Source of the DNA: Dermacentor variabilis
Taxonomy: Eukaryota; Arthropoda; Arachnida; Ixodida; Ixodidae
Direction: 5' to 3'
Length of the DNA: 64,000 nucleotides
Assembly: GCF_050947875.1 (NCBI RefSeq)
Contig: NC_134571.1
Coordinates: 223,210,024 to 223,274,023, forward strand
Shown here one piece after another: positions 11,065 to 21,273 of the stretch; the stretch's first letter is position 1; each line of letters starts with the position of its first letter. The notes beneath the pieces are model-generated. The model was not told the origin of the DNA. It saw only the letters and a program-made list of their open reading frames with translations, and searched no databases. Position numbers and translations under genes: made by a program.

Positions 11065-11306
11065 ACCCGCCGTGGTTACTCAGTGGCTATGGTGTTGGGC
11101 TGCTGAGCACGAGGTCGCGGGATCGAATCCCGGCCACGGCGGCCGCATTTCGATGGGGGCGAAATGCGAAAACACCCGTGTGCTTAGATTTAGGTGCACG
11201 TTAAAGAACCCCAGGTGGTCAAAATTTCCGGAGTCCTCCACTACGGCGTGCCTCATAATCAGAAAGTGGTTTTGGCACGTAAAACCCCAAATATTATTAT
11301 TATTAT
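11065..11306 (+). mobile_element. Ruka-type tRNA-derived SINE inserted in LINE ORF2
   Basis: The head (CCGCCGTGGTTACTCAGTGG onward) is tRNA-like, with a box A region TGGCTATGGTGTTGG and a box B GGGATCGAATCCCG. The body contains AAATGCGAAAACACCCG and CGTTAAAGAACCCCAGGTGG, familiar from tick SINEs, and the 3' end is (ATT)n. It is flanked by a perfect 12-base duplication TCGTTTTGTTAC at 11053-11064 and 11307-11318. Removing the SINE and one duplication restores the LINE frame, so it inserted into a formerly open ORF2. Transcription would be by RNA polymerase III; mobilisation depends on a LINE's machinery. Confidence 0.93.
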
Positions 11307-11318
11307 TCGTTTTGTTAC

Positions 11319-12051
11319 GGGCAGCCTTGATTACCGCTTCGATGATGCAATGATCGCTGCCAAGGTCCATGGCTGTGTTGGTCCACTTGACGCTTTCCAG
11401 GTTCTTGACAAAGGTAAAATCCGGAGTCGTATCTCAGCACACCGAGTTCCCTCTCCTGGTTGGAAAGCCTTTATCGGTTATCAGCGTAAAATCTTCCTCC
11501 GTTGCCGCGTCCCATATGTCTCTACCCTTCTTCGTATTGGTACAATAGCCCCACGCCTGATGCTGGGCATTAAAATCCCCCATGACGACTAGAGGCTGAC
11601 AGCCGGCCAAATGCACGGCCTTCTTGAGAATACCACAAGGCCTGGCCCTGTGAATGCTTGGTCTGCAGTAAACATTCAGTATGAAGATACTGTTTCTTCT
11701 TAAGCGCTGCGTAGGGGGGTCGACAAGGAGTTCGGCCATGACGTACTCGATCCCATTGTCCGCGGGACCAAGGTCTCGCTGAAGGCACGTGAACTTTTTA
11801 CTGACCAGGATAGCGACCCCCCTTCCTCCTTCAGTGGAAGCCACCGTAAGGAAACCGGGGAGCTTGATAGGTGATGATGTGATCGTTTCTTGCAAGGCGA
11901 TTACTTGGGGTTTGTCCTTTACGCTTTTTAGGTATTGTCGCAGGGTCGCCCGCTTGCTGACGAACCCTGCGCAATTCCACTGCCACATTGTTATGACGTT
12001 AGTTCCGTTATCCATGTTTGGGCTTAGGAATGGATTGCGAAAGTGCCGCAT
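11319..12051 (-). pseudogene. LINE ORF2, apurinic-type endonuclease part
   Basis: The minus strand starts with a Met and encodes an exonuclease-endonuclease-phosphatase fold of about 240 residues. Motifs in order are MWQWNCAGF, ALQETI, RGVAILVSKKF, LNVYCRPS, VVMGDFNAQHQAWG and LGSDHCII, which supply the metal-binding and catalytic residues. This domain nicks target DNA to prime reverse transcription. One in-frame TGA at 11434-11436 interrupts it between GNSVC and DTTPDF; it looks like a C-to-T change of an Arg codon. The start overlaps the end of ORF1 (12008) by 44 bases in another frame, as is common in such LINEs. Confidence 0.88.
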
Positions 12052-13339
12052 TCATAATGGCACCCTCCGTCGGTGAGGCAATGACGCTGTGCAGCTTTGG
12101 GACTTGTACTGTAGATGTGCTTGGCAAAAATCCGTGGCTGGTCCACTCCAGCCTAAGTATTCTCGCGCTGAGGACAACCAGGCCCAGCTGAGGGTGCGCG
12201 ATCATTTCTTGTACGTGAGAGAGACCTGTCTGTATGTTGGAGATGGCGTTCTTGAGATCAGACAGGAGTTCTACCATCTCGTCTCCCCTTGAGTCATCCA
12301 GGGCACGCCGCTTCACTGCAACCGTCTTGGGAGGGGCCTCCACTGTGTCCATGGCCGAAGAGCGTGCGGCAGGCTGAGAAGCTGGCTGTGTGAGCGCCAA
12401 TCTTCGTATTTCCGCCATCTCGGCGGCTAGCCAACTGATTTCCTGCTTGAACAGAGCGTTTTCCTTCCTAAGACTGTCATTGACACGCCTAAGTTCTTCG
12501 AGCTCATTCGTGAGACGCAGGTCGTGCGAGTCTTGAGAGTTAGACGCCTGCGTTTGGTTGCCACGGGCTCTATCGGCCCACGTTAGAGAGGACTTGCCTT
12601 CACCGCCGTTGGGGGTCTTCGAACGTGAGCTGTTGGATGAGTCGCTCCCAGTACGGGACTTGGAGCGCGCTGGAGAAGGCGATGTGAGTCGCGATCTCGA
12701 GGTAGAGCGACTTCTGGAGCCCCGTCGGCTTGTAGAACGGCTTCTCGACCGCAAGCGTCTCCTGCCCCTAAGGTTGGTGCTGGATAAGGCTTGCGGATCG
12801 GAGGATCAAACGATCGACGGCGTGGGGAGCTGCTCTTGCTGCCTGGCACGCTCGAAGCGTCGTCGGCGAACGATGTACGGCGTCTTGAATCTATGCGCAC
12901 ACTCTTTACCGGCTGTAAGGTGCGGACCACCGCTGATCTTGAATTTTGGGGTGCATTGATGCTGCTCATCAGGATTTGGCAGTCCGCATCCCCGACAGAT
13001 GACGTCTCTCGGTGTTGGACATACATCGGCATGATGCCCGAGTCTTCCGCAGGCGTGGCATACGTCCACTTGCTTTCGATATAGGGAACATTTCATCAGG
13101 AGCGTTCCATACCTGACGAAATTCGGTACCCGCTGCCCGTCAAAGGCGATGATGATGGTCCCAGTCTGAGCGATTCTCTTGGCTGCTAGTGCAAGAGGGT
13201 TGTTCTGGTTAACAATCTTGCCATCCACCGTCGCTGGGTCGTCTTGTAACGGTATGCCACGTATGACCCCCTTGCAGGTGGCGTGCGGTGCTGTTTCGTA
13301 CGCGCAGAGTTCGTGGATAAAAACATATGGTTGATCCAT
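12008..13339 (-). pseudogene. LINE ORF1, Gag-like RNA-binding protein
   Basis: The first part ends with two cysteine knuckles: CHACGRLGHHADVC and, less regularly, CRGCGLPNPDEQHQC. These bind the element's RNA in the ribonucleoprotein particle. A single in-frame TGA at 12806-12808 follows, then the same frame continues with a long Ser/Arg-rich tract, a coiled-coil-like segment (LTNELEELRRVNDSLRKEN) and a tail reaching 12008. The reading frame is otherwise open over about 440 codons. The Met at 13339 is probably not the native start, because the domain before the knuckles is shorter than in comparable elements. Confidence 0.85.
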
Positions 13340-13345
13340 CTTTCA

Positions 13346-14040
13346 TAGGTATCTATAGAACACGAAAGGGGAACGTGTCTTCACAGAAGCTGTTGCATGT
13401 TTGCATCGTGTGAACAGTGATGCCAAATCTAGAGATTTCTCTCTAGATCTAGGGGTTTATTGTTTTTGTTTTGTGTAGTGATTTAACGTCTTTCACGAAG
13501 TATCTAGGGTTTTTTAAAAATGCAGTTATCTCGCCATTTTCGCTCCTATGCGTATGCATAAGTAACCACAGGGACTTCAGCACAACTAGAACTAGCCGCG
13601 CTGTAGTCAGTCGCGACAGTTTTCAATTCTGGCAACATAATAGGAACGGGTGGCGCGGGTGTCGCTGCTCTCTTGACGGTCGTGTGGCACGTGTCCTCCG
13701 GCGCAGTCTTGTCGTTGAGGCTGCTCTAGTGGCATAGTCTCTCTCTTTTGACCAAAAAGGGCGTTCGGCGCTGCCGCCTGTGCTTCGTTATGGAAACCCT
13801 CGTTTGCTCCTCTTCCCGAGAGAGGCAGAAGCGTTGTCGCGGCTGGCTATTGTTACAGATGCTGCGCAGCGCGTGTAAACTTCTGAAGTTTGGCCAATTG
13901 TATCTTTTTCGCGCTCGAGAACTTTCCAGATTACAATATCTCTACTTTGATAGCACCTCATACGTTACTGGTTCCAAGAGCTCTGTGTACAGTATACGCA
14001 CCACCAAATTGAATGGCAACTTGAGGTACGGGTGGCGACG
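13346..14040. other. No gene recognised
   Basis: Sequence between the LINE and a zinc-finger-like fragment. It contains short frames only. A partial self-complementary run lies near 13433-13450 (CTAGAGATTTCTCTCTAG). No family assignment. Confidence 0.5.
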
Positions 14041-14083
14041 AGCAAGGTGAGCTAAGTAAGGAAACCAAAGGTATATGACCAGG

Positions 14084-14232
14084 TGTGCTTAGTTAAGTGG
14101 GAATCTGATTCAAAGTACAAAGGATGGCTATCGCCAAGCAAGAACGGAAGAGTGTACTTTCACTGCAAGGCTTGTGACGCAGATTTGCACACTTGCACTC
14201 ATGCCTGGCCTGAATACCAGGCCAGGCATGAG
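14084..14232 (+). pseudogene. BED/TTF-like zinc-finger fragment
   Basis: The plus frame reads LVKWESDSKYKGWLSPSK and then VYFHCKACDADLHTC. The pattern W...F/Y-K-G-W-L followed by F/H-C-K-x-C resembles the first half of BED- or TTF-type zinc fingers, which occur in hAT-type transposases and host zinc-finger proteins. The C-terminal His pair expected about 20 residues later is missing, because a perfect 16-bp palindrome begins at 14197. A following stop ends the frame near 14274. Too little remains to tell a host exon from a transposon remnant. Confidence 0.35.
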
Positions 14233-14233
14233 T
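14197..14233. repeat. Perfect 16-bp inverted repeat, 5-base loop
   Basis: Arms ACTCATGCCTGGCCTG (14197-14212) and its exact complement (14218-14233) enclose AATAC. It sits where the zinc-finger homology stops. Confidence 0.9.
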
Positions 14234-14274
14234 TCCTTCCTTTCGTCCCTCCACGAATGAAATATTTTTGTTAA

Positions 14275-14927
14275 CTAATATACGGCGCCGCAAAATGGTC
14301 ATATTTTAAAGCGACAGCAGCGTGAGCTCACGCTACTGCTAAGACAACCACTGTCCCTTCCATTTCTCTACGTCAGGGAGCAAGCTATAAGGGTAGCGTG
14401 AACATAACATCTCAAAAGGCCGACGGCATTGGAAGAAACATGAAACTACCTAACGTACACAGCCAAACCTAGGCAGTGCGGCCGCCAACGCCTTGAACTA
14501 TCATTAACAGTTATGCGGAATGGCATTTTACTCGCGCGCTCTCCTTGGTGCATTATACGTGCGCGCAAGGGGAAAGGACGAAGATCCCGGTTTCGCAAGC
14601 ACTGTAGATCCATGCTACTTAGCAGAATAAATTAACAGCGGGAATAACCCACAAGTTTAAAAAAATACCAAAAGTCCAAGGACGTAAGCCCCTACAAACT
14701 TGCTTAGAAGTTGCTAAGCGTGTGAGAGCGAGGAGATGGCGAGCGGCAAACACGTAGTCGCACGGTGCGAAGATTCACACCTGCTGTCAGCTAAAGCGAC
14801 CGTCAATATCCTACTAAACAACATACTGTAAGGGGGCATACAGATAACTGGGAAACTAACACGCGAACCAGCAACGTGGATGGAGTCATAAACGTAGAGC
14901 GGATTCCGACGCACGAGCACGCAAATT
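14275..14927. other. No gene recognised
   Basis: Nothing recognisable apart from a near-palindrome around 14318-14341 (AGCAGCGTGAGCTCACGCTACT). It ends at the target-site duplication of the RTE insertion. Confidence 0.5.
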
Positions 14928-14937
14928 GACGCGAATT

Positions 14938-16250
14938 CATCATCATCATCAGCCTGGTTACGCCCACTGCAGGGCAAAGGCCTCTCCCATGCTTCTCCAA
15001 CAACCCCGGTCATGTACTAATTGTGGCCATGCCGTCCCTGCAAACTTCTTAATCTCATCCGCCCACCTAACTTTCTGCCGCCCCCTGCTACGCTTCCCTT
15101 CCCTTGGGATCCAGTCCGTAACCCTTAATGACCATCGGTTATCTTCCCTCCTCATTACATGTCCTGCCCATGCCCATTTCTTTTTCTTGATTTCAACTAA
15201 GATGTCATTAACTCGCGTTTGTTCCCTCACCCAATCTGCTCTTTTCTTATCCCTTAACGTTACACCTATCATTCTGCTTTCCATAGCTCGTTGTGTCGTC
15301 CTCAATTTGAGTAGAACCCTTTTAGTAAGCCTCCAGGTTTCTGCCCCGTAGGTGAGTACGGGTAAGACACAGCTATTATATACTTTTCTCTTGAGGGATA
15401 ATGGCAACCTGCTGTTCATGATTTGGGAATGCCTGCCAAACGCACCCCAGCCCATTCTTATTCTTCTGATTATTTCCGTCTCATGATCCGGATCCGCCGT
15501 CACTACCTGCCCTAAGTAGATGTATTCCCTTACGACTTCCAGTGCCTCGCTGCCTATTGTAAATTGCTGTTCTCTCCCGAGACTGTTAAGCATTACTTTA
15601 GTTTTCTGCAGATTAATTTTTAGACCCACTCTTCTGCTTTGCCTCTCCAGGTCAGTGAGCATGCATTGCAATTGGTCCCCTGAGTTACTAAGCAAGGCAA
15701 TATCATCAGCGAATCGCAAGTTACTAAGGTATTCTCCATTAACTTTTATCCCCAATTCTTCCCAATCCAGGTCTCTGAATACCTCCTGTAAACACGCTGT
15801 GAATAGCATTGGAGATATCGTATCTCCCTGCCTGACGCCTTTCTGTATTGGGATTTTGTTGCTTTCTTTATGGAGTACTACGGTGGCTGTGGAGCCGCTA
15901 TAGATATCTTCCAGTATTTTTACATATGGCTCATCTACACCCTGATTCCGTAATGCCTCCATGACTGCTGATGTTTCGACTGAATCAAACGCTTTCTCGT
16001 AATCAATGAAAGCTATATATAAGGGTTGGTTATATTCTGCACATTTCTCTATCACTTGATTGATAGTGTGAATATGGTCTATTGTTGAGTAGCCTTTACG
16101 GAATCCTGCCTGGTCCTTTGGTTGACAGAAGTCTAAGGTGTTCCTGATTCTATTTGCAATTACCTTAGTAAATACTTTGTAGGCAACGGACAGTAAGCTG
16201 ATCGGTCTATAATTTTTCAAGTCTTTGGCGTCCCCTTTCTTATGGATTAG
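14938..16250 (-). mobile_element. 5'-truncated RTE-clade LINE with 10-bp target-site duplication
   Basis: The minus strand encodes the C-terminal reverse transcriptase of an RTE-type LINE and ends in the ATG-repeat tail typical of that clade (complement of 14938-14951). GACGCGAATT occurs at 14928-14937 and 16251-16260, flanking the element exactly. The retained coding part is fully open, so the insertion is young. It has neither the endonuclease nor a 5' UTR. Another copy of the same family lies at 25044-25966 and a rearranged copy at 42715-44331. Confidence 0.92.
14958..16250 (-). pseudogene. RTE reverse transcriptase, truncated but open
   Basis: At least 420 residues without a stop. Motifs are KNYRPISLLSVAYKVFTKVI, QAGFRKGYSTIDH, FIDYEKAFDSVE, GVRQGDTISPMLF and the catalytic RFADDIALL (FADD codons at 15702-15713), then GLKINLQKTKVM and YIYLGQ. 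The C-terminal region (GAETWRLTKR, WAGHVMRR, GRQKVRWADEIKKFAG) ends ALQWA, as in RTE proteins. The Met at 16220 is internal: coding sequence continues to the truncation point with VLIHKKGDAKDLK. Lacking the endonuclease, it cannot move by itself. Confidence 0.92.
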
Positions 16251-16260
16251 GACGCGAATT

Positions 16261-17109
16261 GCCGTTTACCAATTACGTTTCGCCAAAACAAAGTGAAGTT
16301 GCACGCCACTAATAAAAATTTCCGCGCAGAATTTAAGACAGCGTAAATGACGAAGTACGCATAATAATTCGATGTGCCTAATCGCCCTTTGTCTCGCGAT
16401 CTGCAATTAGGCGGAAAAACTGCCATCATTCCGTCATGTAGATTGCTCTATTAGGAGCGCTGGAAACAAATCCGCCGGGATGGTACTCAAGTTAAGCTAT
16501 CGGACTATATAAGCAGTAATCTCCTCGTAGAGCGAGTTTAGCAGGCGTGCGTAAATTCAACTGAATACATAGGGCAGCCTAGCGGTATCCTACTCGACAC
16601 AGTGGTATTCTTGGTTTCACTGAGCAACAATCGTAACGAGCACATAAATCTGAACACCGACCTTTCTCTGCGCCTCCTGGCAACTTCACCATTCCGCTTC
16701 GTCCAGCAGCGAATACAGCGGTACAGCCACAGGATCAGAAGAATGTCGCAGTCGTACGTGCACACAAAGTAACGGTTTCCGCCAAACTGTCCGACACCAC
16801 ACCACCTCCATTTCTAGTAGTTCAAATCAGGCACGGCACGCGCCACTGTACTGCGCCTGCCACTGGTGGCGTTGGTGAAGTAGACAGTTCACAGCTAGCA
16901 TAGGAAATCCTGAGAGATGGGGGCGCTGCGATCGTTACAAGTGTTTGCGCATTCCCGTTTTCGCACTTTGGTGTTGTAGCAGTTGCTGCCCCATTGTATT
17001 GCGTGTCACAACGAAAACCGCGCCGGCGAGAAGAGCTTATCAGACGTCGCGCATGCGCATCTGGAGGTGTACCGGCCGATTGGATGTACGATGTTGCCCA
17101 TGGCCATCC
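16261..17109. other. No gene recognised
   Basis: Short frames only, with a hint of tandem GGCG-type low complexity near its right end. No motif or repeat family recognised. Confidence 0.5.
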
Positions 17110-17345
17110 CGCGGAACAGCGCGTGAAAACTCCGCGGCCGTCGGCGCTTTGTAACGCGACAGCGTTAAGGAGTTCGTGTCGCAGAAAATCCGGTGTCGTC
17201 GGCGTCGGCGGCGTTGGCCGTGAGCGATAAATACCGGGAGGCACTTCATAAATAAAAAACAACTTGCTAGATGGGCTGAGTGGGAATCGAACCAGGGTCT
17301 CCGGAGCGTGAAACGGAGACGCTACACTCTGCCACGAGTTCGATG
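17110..17345 (-). mobile_element. tRNA-like SINE
   Basis: Read on the minus strand, 17345-17273 resembles a tRNA head: a box A-like TGGCAGAGTGTAGCG, an anticodon-arm-like GTCTCCGTTTCACGCTCCGG and a box B-like GGTTCGATTCCC. Downstream comes a body with CGACACGAACTCCTTAACGC and CGCCGACGACACCGG, which I associate with an abundant tick repeat. The acceptor ends do not pair convincingly, so it is not a functional tRNA gene. The ends are approximate and I found no clean target-site duplication. Confidence 0.5.
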
Positions 17346-17807
17346 CTTCAAGGCGTTACAGAAGCGCCTCTAGTGAATGCGGCGTTGCCTTGAAAACTTA
17401 CCGTAGAAAGTTATACTGCGGTGTATATCGGTAATTATGAGCATGTAACTTACAGAAGTCGCAGTTACACGAGTAGCGAAGTACGTTTCCGCTACATTTC
17501 TTCTTCTGCGCTCTGCGCACACGCAGAACCATCTTGCGGCAAACACAGAAGACCCCTCCTCGCAATGTGCGGCGCTGCCCCAACGCGTGGCGCGCCACTC
17601 GACCGCTTCTCCCCTTCGTGTCGTGCGGGGACCGGTACGAGGATGCCCCTGCGTTTAAGAAGTTTTCTCGTTCTCTCCCCTTCCAACTTCCAGCGTGCAT
17701 CCATAGAGAAAAATTTCAACAAGAGCTGACACCCATAGAACCCAGCGGCCGAATTGACTGTAACACACCAAGCGGATGTCATTGACTCTTTCCGGTTTCG
17801 GTTTTGG
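17346..17807. other. No gene recognised
   Basis: Moderately GC-rich, with several overlapping short frames in all directions and no family resemblance. Confidence 0.5.
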
Positions 17808-18046
17808 GCGCGCGTGTTTTGAACACCAGTTGGTACACGCCGCGCCGGCTCCGCTGCTCGGCGTGGCATTCATTTTTTTTTTTTTCGCTTCTGCTGAACC
17901 TCGCGTGGCCTTAGCGTGGAATGGTTTCATTATTAAGTAGAAATGATTGCGATTGACCTTTACAAGACTGCGCCGAGTCTGTCAGGTGCAATTTCATAAA
18001 GAAAACGAAAGACGTCTTCTGAAATGATGAAATGTTTATTTTGTTC

Positions 18047-18055
18047 TATATAAAT
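18047..18055 (+). promoter_or_regulatory. TATA box, copy B
   Basis: TATATAAAT lies 55 bases before the GT donor at 18102, the same box and spacing as copy A. Confidence 0.5.
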
Positions 18056-18077
18056 GCCCGTTCCGGGCTTCTTCTGC

Positions 18078-18101
18078 ATTCATCCAAAGTTGTGGCACCA
18101 G
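18078..18101 (+). other. Putative noncoding first exon with splice donor, copy B
   Basis: The leader ends GGCACCAG and is followed by GTAAGC, a strong donor. It has no ATG. Strong similarity to 249-272 against a more diverged background suggests selection or recent sharing. No partner exon can be identified. Confidence 0.4.
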
Positions 18102-18424
18102 GTAAGCAGCAGTCGTTGCCGTACGATGCTCCACCGGATGCCATCAGCTGAAAGAAAGTAAATTACAAGCATGTATCATTTCGGTATATTGACCTAACAG
18201 GAGTATTGCGTGTAGAGGCGGAACGTGCGTAAGTGGGGAATGAGCGGCATTACAGATAAATTCACTTTTACGTACATTTCGCAGCAAAGACTCCTCCCAA
18301 ACAATGCCATAAAATCTGAACATCCGATTTTCAAGCACCCCTCCTTTCCTGGGCATTATTTCATGCACTTTAACTGCAGAAATACACGGGTGACTGCGCG
18401 TTTCCAAAACAACTTGGCCTCAGT

Positions 18425-19775
18425 CGACACGATGGTACGCCAAGTACACAAAGGTGGCTGCAACACAGGCTCAGCCAGACGATGTTACACGCTCGCAGAA
18501 TGCCTTCTAATCGCACTCAAGTCAGACTCGTGGGTGCAAAGCCTGTTTTCAGTCGCTCAGAATACATAAATGTCATGCTCTTGAGCTCCTCCGTGTTATC
18601 TTTTACGCGTCCTGCCGGCGCATGCAACACTCCCGTGTTATCATTCTCGGCAATCGCTCGACGCGTTTTCGAGAAGCGTGAGTACCGAAATAAGGTATAT
18701 GTTGTGGCAGGGCTATAAAATGCGTCACAAACTTGTCCCACTAAAATTCAGTACACGCAAAACTAACTCACTATGGCCGGCTTGCTTTTTTGCTAACAGC
18801 TTCACAACCCCAGGCGCGGCGAGCAAGCCTCAAGATAGCCTAAAAAGTTACCAAATAAATTACAATACTTTTGCGGGTCAGAGTATGCGTCACGAACTTC
18901 TACCAGTAAGATGCAGTACACGCGAAACTAACTGCGGCACACAGTCGAGCTGCTTTTCGCTAACTGCGCCACTACGCCGAGCGCGGCCACTGTGCTTGAA
19001 AAGTACCGCAAAAAGTAGTGAAATTAGTTACAATAATTTCTTGGTTCAGGGAAAGCGCCAAAACTTGTCCCGGTAAGATTCAGTACACGCGAAACTGCTT
19101 CACACGGCTAAGGTGGTTTTCGTCAGAAAGCCAGGTGCGGCGAGCGTGCCCAAAAACTACCGAAATAGGTTATAATTATGCTTGGGCTCATAGAAAACGT
19201 CGCAAACACCTCCCACTACGAGTAATTAACTCATATTAGCTAGGCTTGGACTGCGCAGCTGTTTTTCGATAACTGCGTCACTATATAGGTTCAGTTTTGT
19301 GCAGTACGTAAGCCTAAATGTGCTTGAAGTGCGTCGCAGACTGTCAAACAAAATTCCTTACCTTGCTGTAGTCCAGTAGTGCAGCGGTGCCGTGTCGAAA
19401 TGCAGACGGAACACAAGAGAATGCCGGAAGCCCAAAAAACGGGCTACATCCAAAAGAGACGAGTCGCCCAGCACGCGAGCTTCACATGCGCAACCGGCCT
19501 CACTCACTCCTGCAGCTTGTCTGGCGCATGACGTATGCACGCGCGTCTGCCGTGCCGCTAGCTTGTTGCTAGGCAACGCAACAAAAAGTTGCAAAGTTCA
19601 TTTACACGCAAAACTTTTTCCACTTTTAGTGGGAAGGAATAAAAAAAAATAAAACGTTGTCTGGAAGTTCATTTCACATTCTTTTTTTCTGATGCTCGCG
19701 TCAACTAACGAATGGTGTTGAAACTAGACGTGACGTGTTTCCAGTTTTTTGAAGAGTGTCCCCTCTTGTTGAATT
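18425..19775 (+). repeat. Duplicated block, copy B, right arm, with degenerate ~165-bp repeats
   Basis: Collinear with 4265-5865. The four degenerate units begin near 18721, 18886, 19056 and 19196. It lacks the 196-bp insert of copy A, so it records the pre-insertion state. Homology ends where copy A reads CCCTCTTGACGCC and copy B reads CCCTCTTGTTGAA. Confidence 0.7.
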
Positions 19776-20890
19776 TGAATCGCTCGTGTTTAGGCGACGC
19801 GGCTCCTCTTTCCGCGCTCACAGCGCGATTCCTATGTGCACGTCCGACGCCTCTGACGCGATCGCTGCGCCGCAGCGCGTCTGGTGAAACAGCGTCCCCC
19901 GCGATGTGTGCCGAGCTGCTTCGGAGCAGTCATGCGTCTGCGCGGTGCTCCCGAGCGAGATAGAGGACGATCCCATCGAGGCGTCAGGCCCATCGTTTGG
20001 CTCGCGTAGATCGTTTCTCCCTCAGGGACACCGAGTTCTTTGGTTCGCTCCGCTTGCTCAGGCGCACGTTTCGTTGCCGCGCCGAACGCTGCGTCGCTCG
20101 GCGCTCACCGCGTAATTGGTGGGTGCAAAGTCCGATGCGGGGCGCCTCGTAAGTGATCGCTGCGCCGTAGCGCATTGTCTTACACCCCTTGGCGGGTCGA
20201 CGGGAACGCTGCCGCGTTCCACTCTTGAAGGCGAAGCTAAAGCGTCCTCCAATTTTTTAGAGCGCAGCTCTTTGGCGTCCGTTCCTGGGTTTCGCGTCGT
20301 CGTCGGCGTTGTCGTCGGCCTCGTAACCAGCTCCGCCCCCCTTTCATCCCCCCAGCGCTAGCAGCGACCGACTGATACCGCTGGATGCCGCTGACGCCGC
20401 TAGAGAGTCAAGATAACGTGACTGCATAGAACACCGTCGCCGCCATGCAGAAAGAGGAGGAAAGGGTCCCCCCCCCCCCTGTTCTTGTGTGGCGGATAGG
20501 GTGCTCTTCAGTTGCCGACGCGCCGGTTATTTCACGTAGGCCCCGGCACGTCGACGAATACGTGACCACCTTCCCACGGCTAGACCTGGTTCTTAGCGCT
20601 GCGGAAGCGAGGGTATCATATTGTTTGTGTCGGCATCGGCGGCGTTGTCCCTGAAACCAACTCCGCAGCTGGGGTTGACTCACTATCGGCGTCAGCGGCA
20701 TCAGTCAGTCGCTGCTATCTCTTCCCTCCTCCCTTTATCGTGTTGTCCGCTTGCTGCGCGCGCTTCTGCCCCCATCGTTTGCCGCTGGGTGTACACGCCG
20801 CCCCCCTCCCCCCTCTTCCTGCGAGTCTCCGGTTGTCAAAGCGCCGGCTCGAACTTAATTCCTTTCTTCGCTCCTCCTCCAATGCAACCC
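19776..20890. other. GC-rich repeat-like sequence, no gene
   Basis: Contains GCGCAGCTCTTTGGCGTCCG and GTCGTCGTCGGCG-type low complexity that I associate with dispersed tick repeats, plus a C-run near 20468-20480. Open frames here look like compositional artefacts. Confidence 0.4.
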
Positions 20891-21066
20891 CTGTGCGGTG
20901 GCAATCAGAGAGCCAGATCGGTGGCGGCGGATCTGTATATGTGCACCGCCCGAGCCGAAATTGCCGCTGCCGTTCGCCCTGTGCGGTGGCAATCAGAGAG
21001 CCAGATCGGTGGCGGCGGATCTGTATATGTGCACCGCCCGAGCCGAAATTGCCGCTGCCGTTCGCC
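20891..21066 (+). repeat. Two-copy 88-bp tandem repeat
   Basis: A unit starting CTGTGCGGTGGCAATCAGAG occupies 20891-20978 and again 20979-21066, apparently identical. It lies just upstream of the small basic reading frame at 21100. Confidence 0.92.
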
Positions 21067-21099
21067 ACTGCGAAATTATCTGCCAGTTCTTTCTGAGCC

Positions 21100-21273
21100 A
21101 TGAGCGAGACGACCGATGGAAGTCCTCCGTCTGCTGCTGCTGCTGCTGCTGCTAAACGAGCTGCCAGAGCAGAGGCCCAGCGCCGTCGCCGTCAGAATCC
21201 AGAGGTGCGTGCCGCCGAAGCAGAAGCTTACCGTCGCCGCCGTCGAGATGATCCAGGAGTACGGGAAATATAA
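21100..21273 (+). CDS. Small Ala/Arg-rich basic reading frame (57 aa), possible repeat-encoded N-terminus
   Basis: From ATG at 21100 the frame reads MSETTDGSPPS, seven Ala, KRAARAEAQRRRRQNPEV, then RAAEAEAYRRRRRDDPGVRE before TAA. The alternating RRRRQNPE/RRRRRDDP units resemble Arg-rich N-terminal repeats seen in arthropod transposon-encoded (Helitron- or helicase-associated) proteins, but I cannot assign a family. The Ala run is encoded by pure GCT repeats. The protein looks truncated after two units. It may be the 5' remnant of an element whose body is gone; host function is not supported. Confidence 0.3.
   Translation: MSETTDGSPPSAAAAAAAKRAARAEAQRRRRQNPEVRAAEAEAYRRRRRDDPGVREI

Larger units (their letters stand above)
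7786..13339 (-). mobile_element. Near-complete I-group LINE with ORF1 and ORF2
   Basis: On the minus strand, in order: ORF1 with CCHC knuckles and an SR-rich region (13339-12008), ORF2 with endonuclease, reverse transcriptase, RNase H and a terminal knuckle (12051-7856), then a short 3' UTR with AATAAAG and a TCAC-type tandem tail at 7785-7800. The 5' end seems truncated, because ORF1 opens in the middle of the domain that usually precedes the knuckles. No clear target-site duplication was found. Later damage comprises a SINE in ORF2, one in-frame TGA in each ORF and an in-frame 309-bp duplication. It is the longest LINE in the window. Confidence 0.9.
17808..18240 (+). repeat. Duplicated block, copy B, left arm
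   Basis: Collinear with 1-440 in the same orientation; the shared part starts at GTTTTGAAC and runs through the promoter-leader module. The copies have diverged by substitutions and indels, including a T-run in this copy near 17872-17886. Copy B goes almost directly from here to its right arm at 18425, whereas copy A has nearly 4 kb between its arms, about 1.5 kb of it a LINE. Confidence 0.75.

Noticed and set aside
14938..16250. BovB horizontal transfer from a vertebrate host
   Set aside because: The element is RTE-clade, and ticks are known to carry BovB, but I cannot separate BovB from native tick RTE without alignment; the same family has three copies here, which fits a resident lineage.
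17273..17345. A genuine tRNA gene
   Set aside because: Box A and B are present but the acceptor stem does not pair and it is joined to a repeat body; treated as a SINE head.
20621..21103. 160-codon plus-strand frame
   Set aside because: Its length comes from the exact 88-bp duplication and low stop density; the two repeats appear in different frames of other short ORFs.
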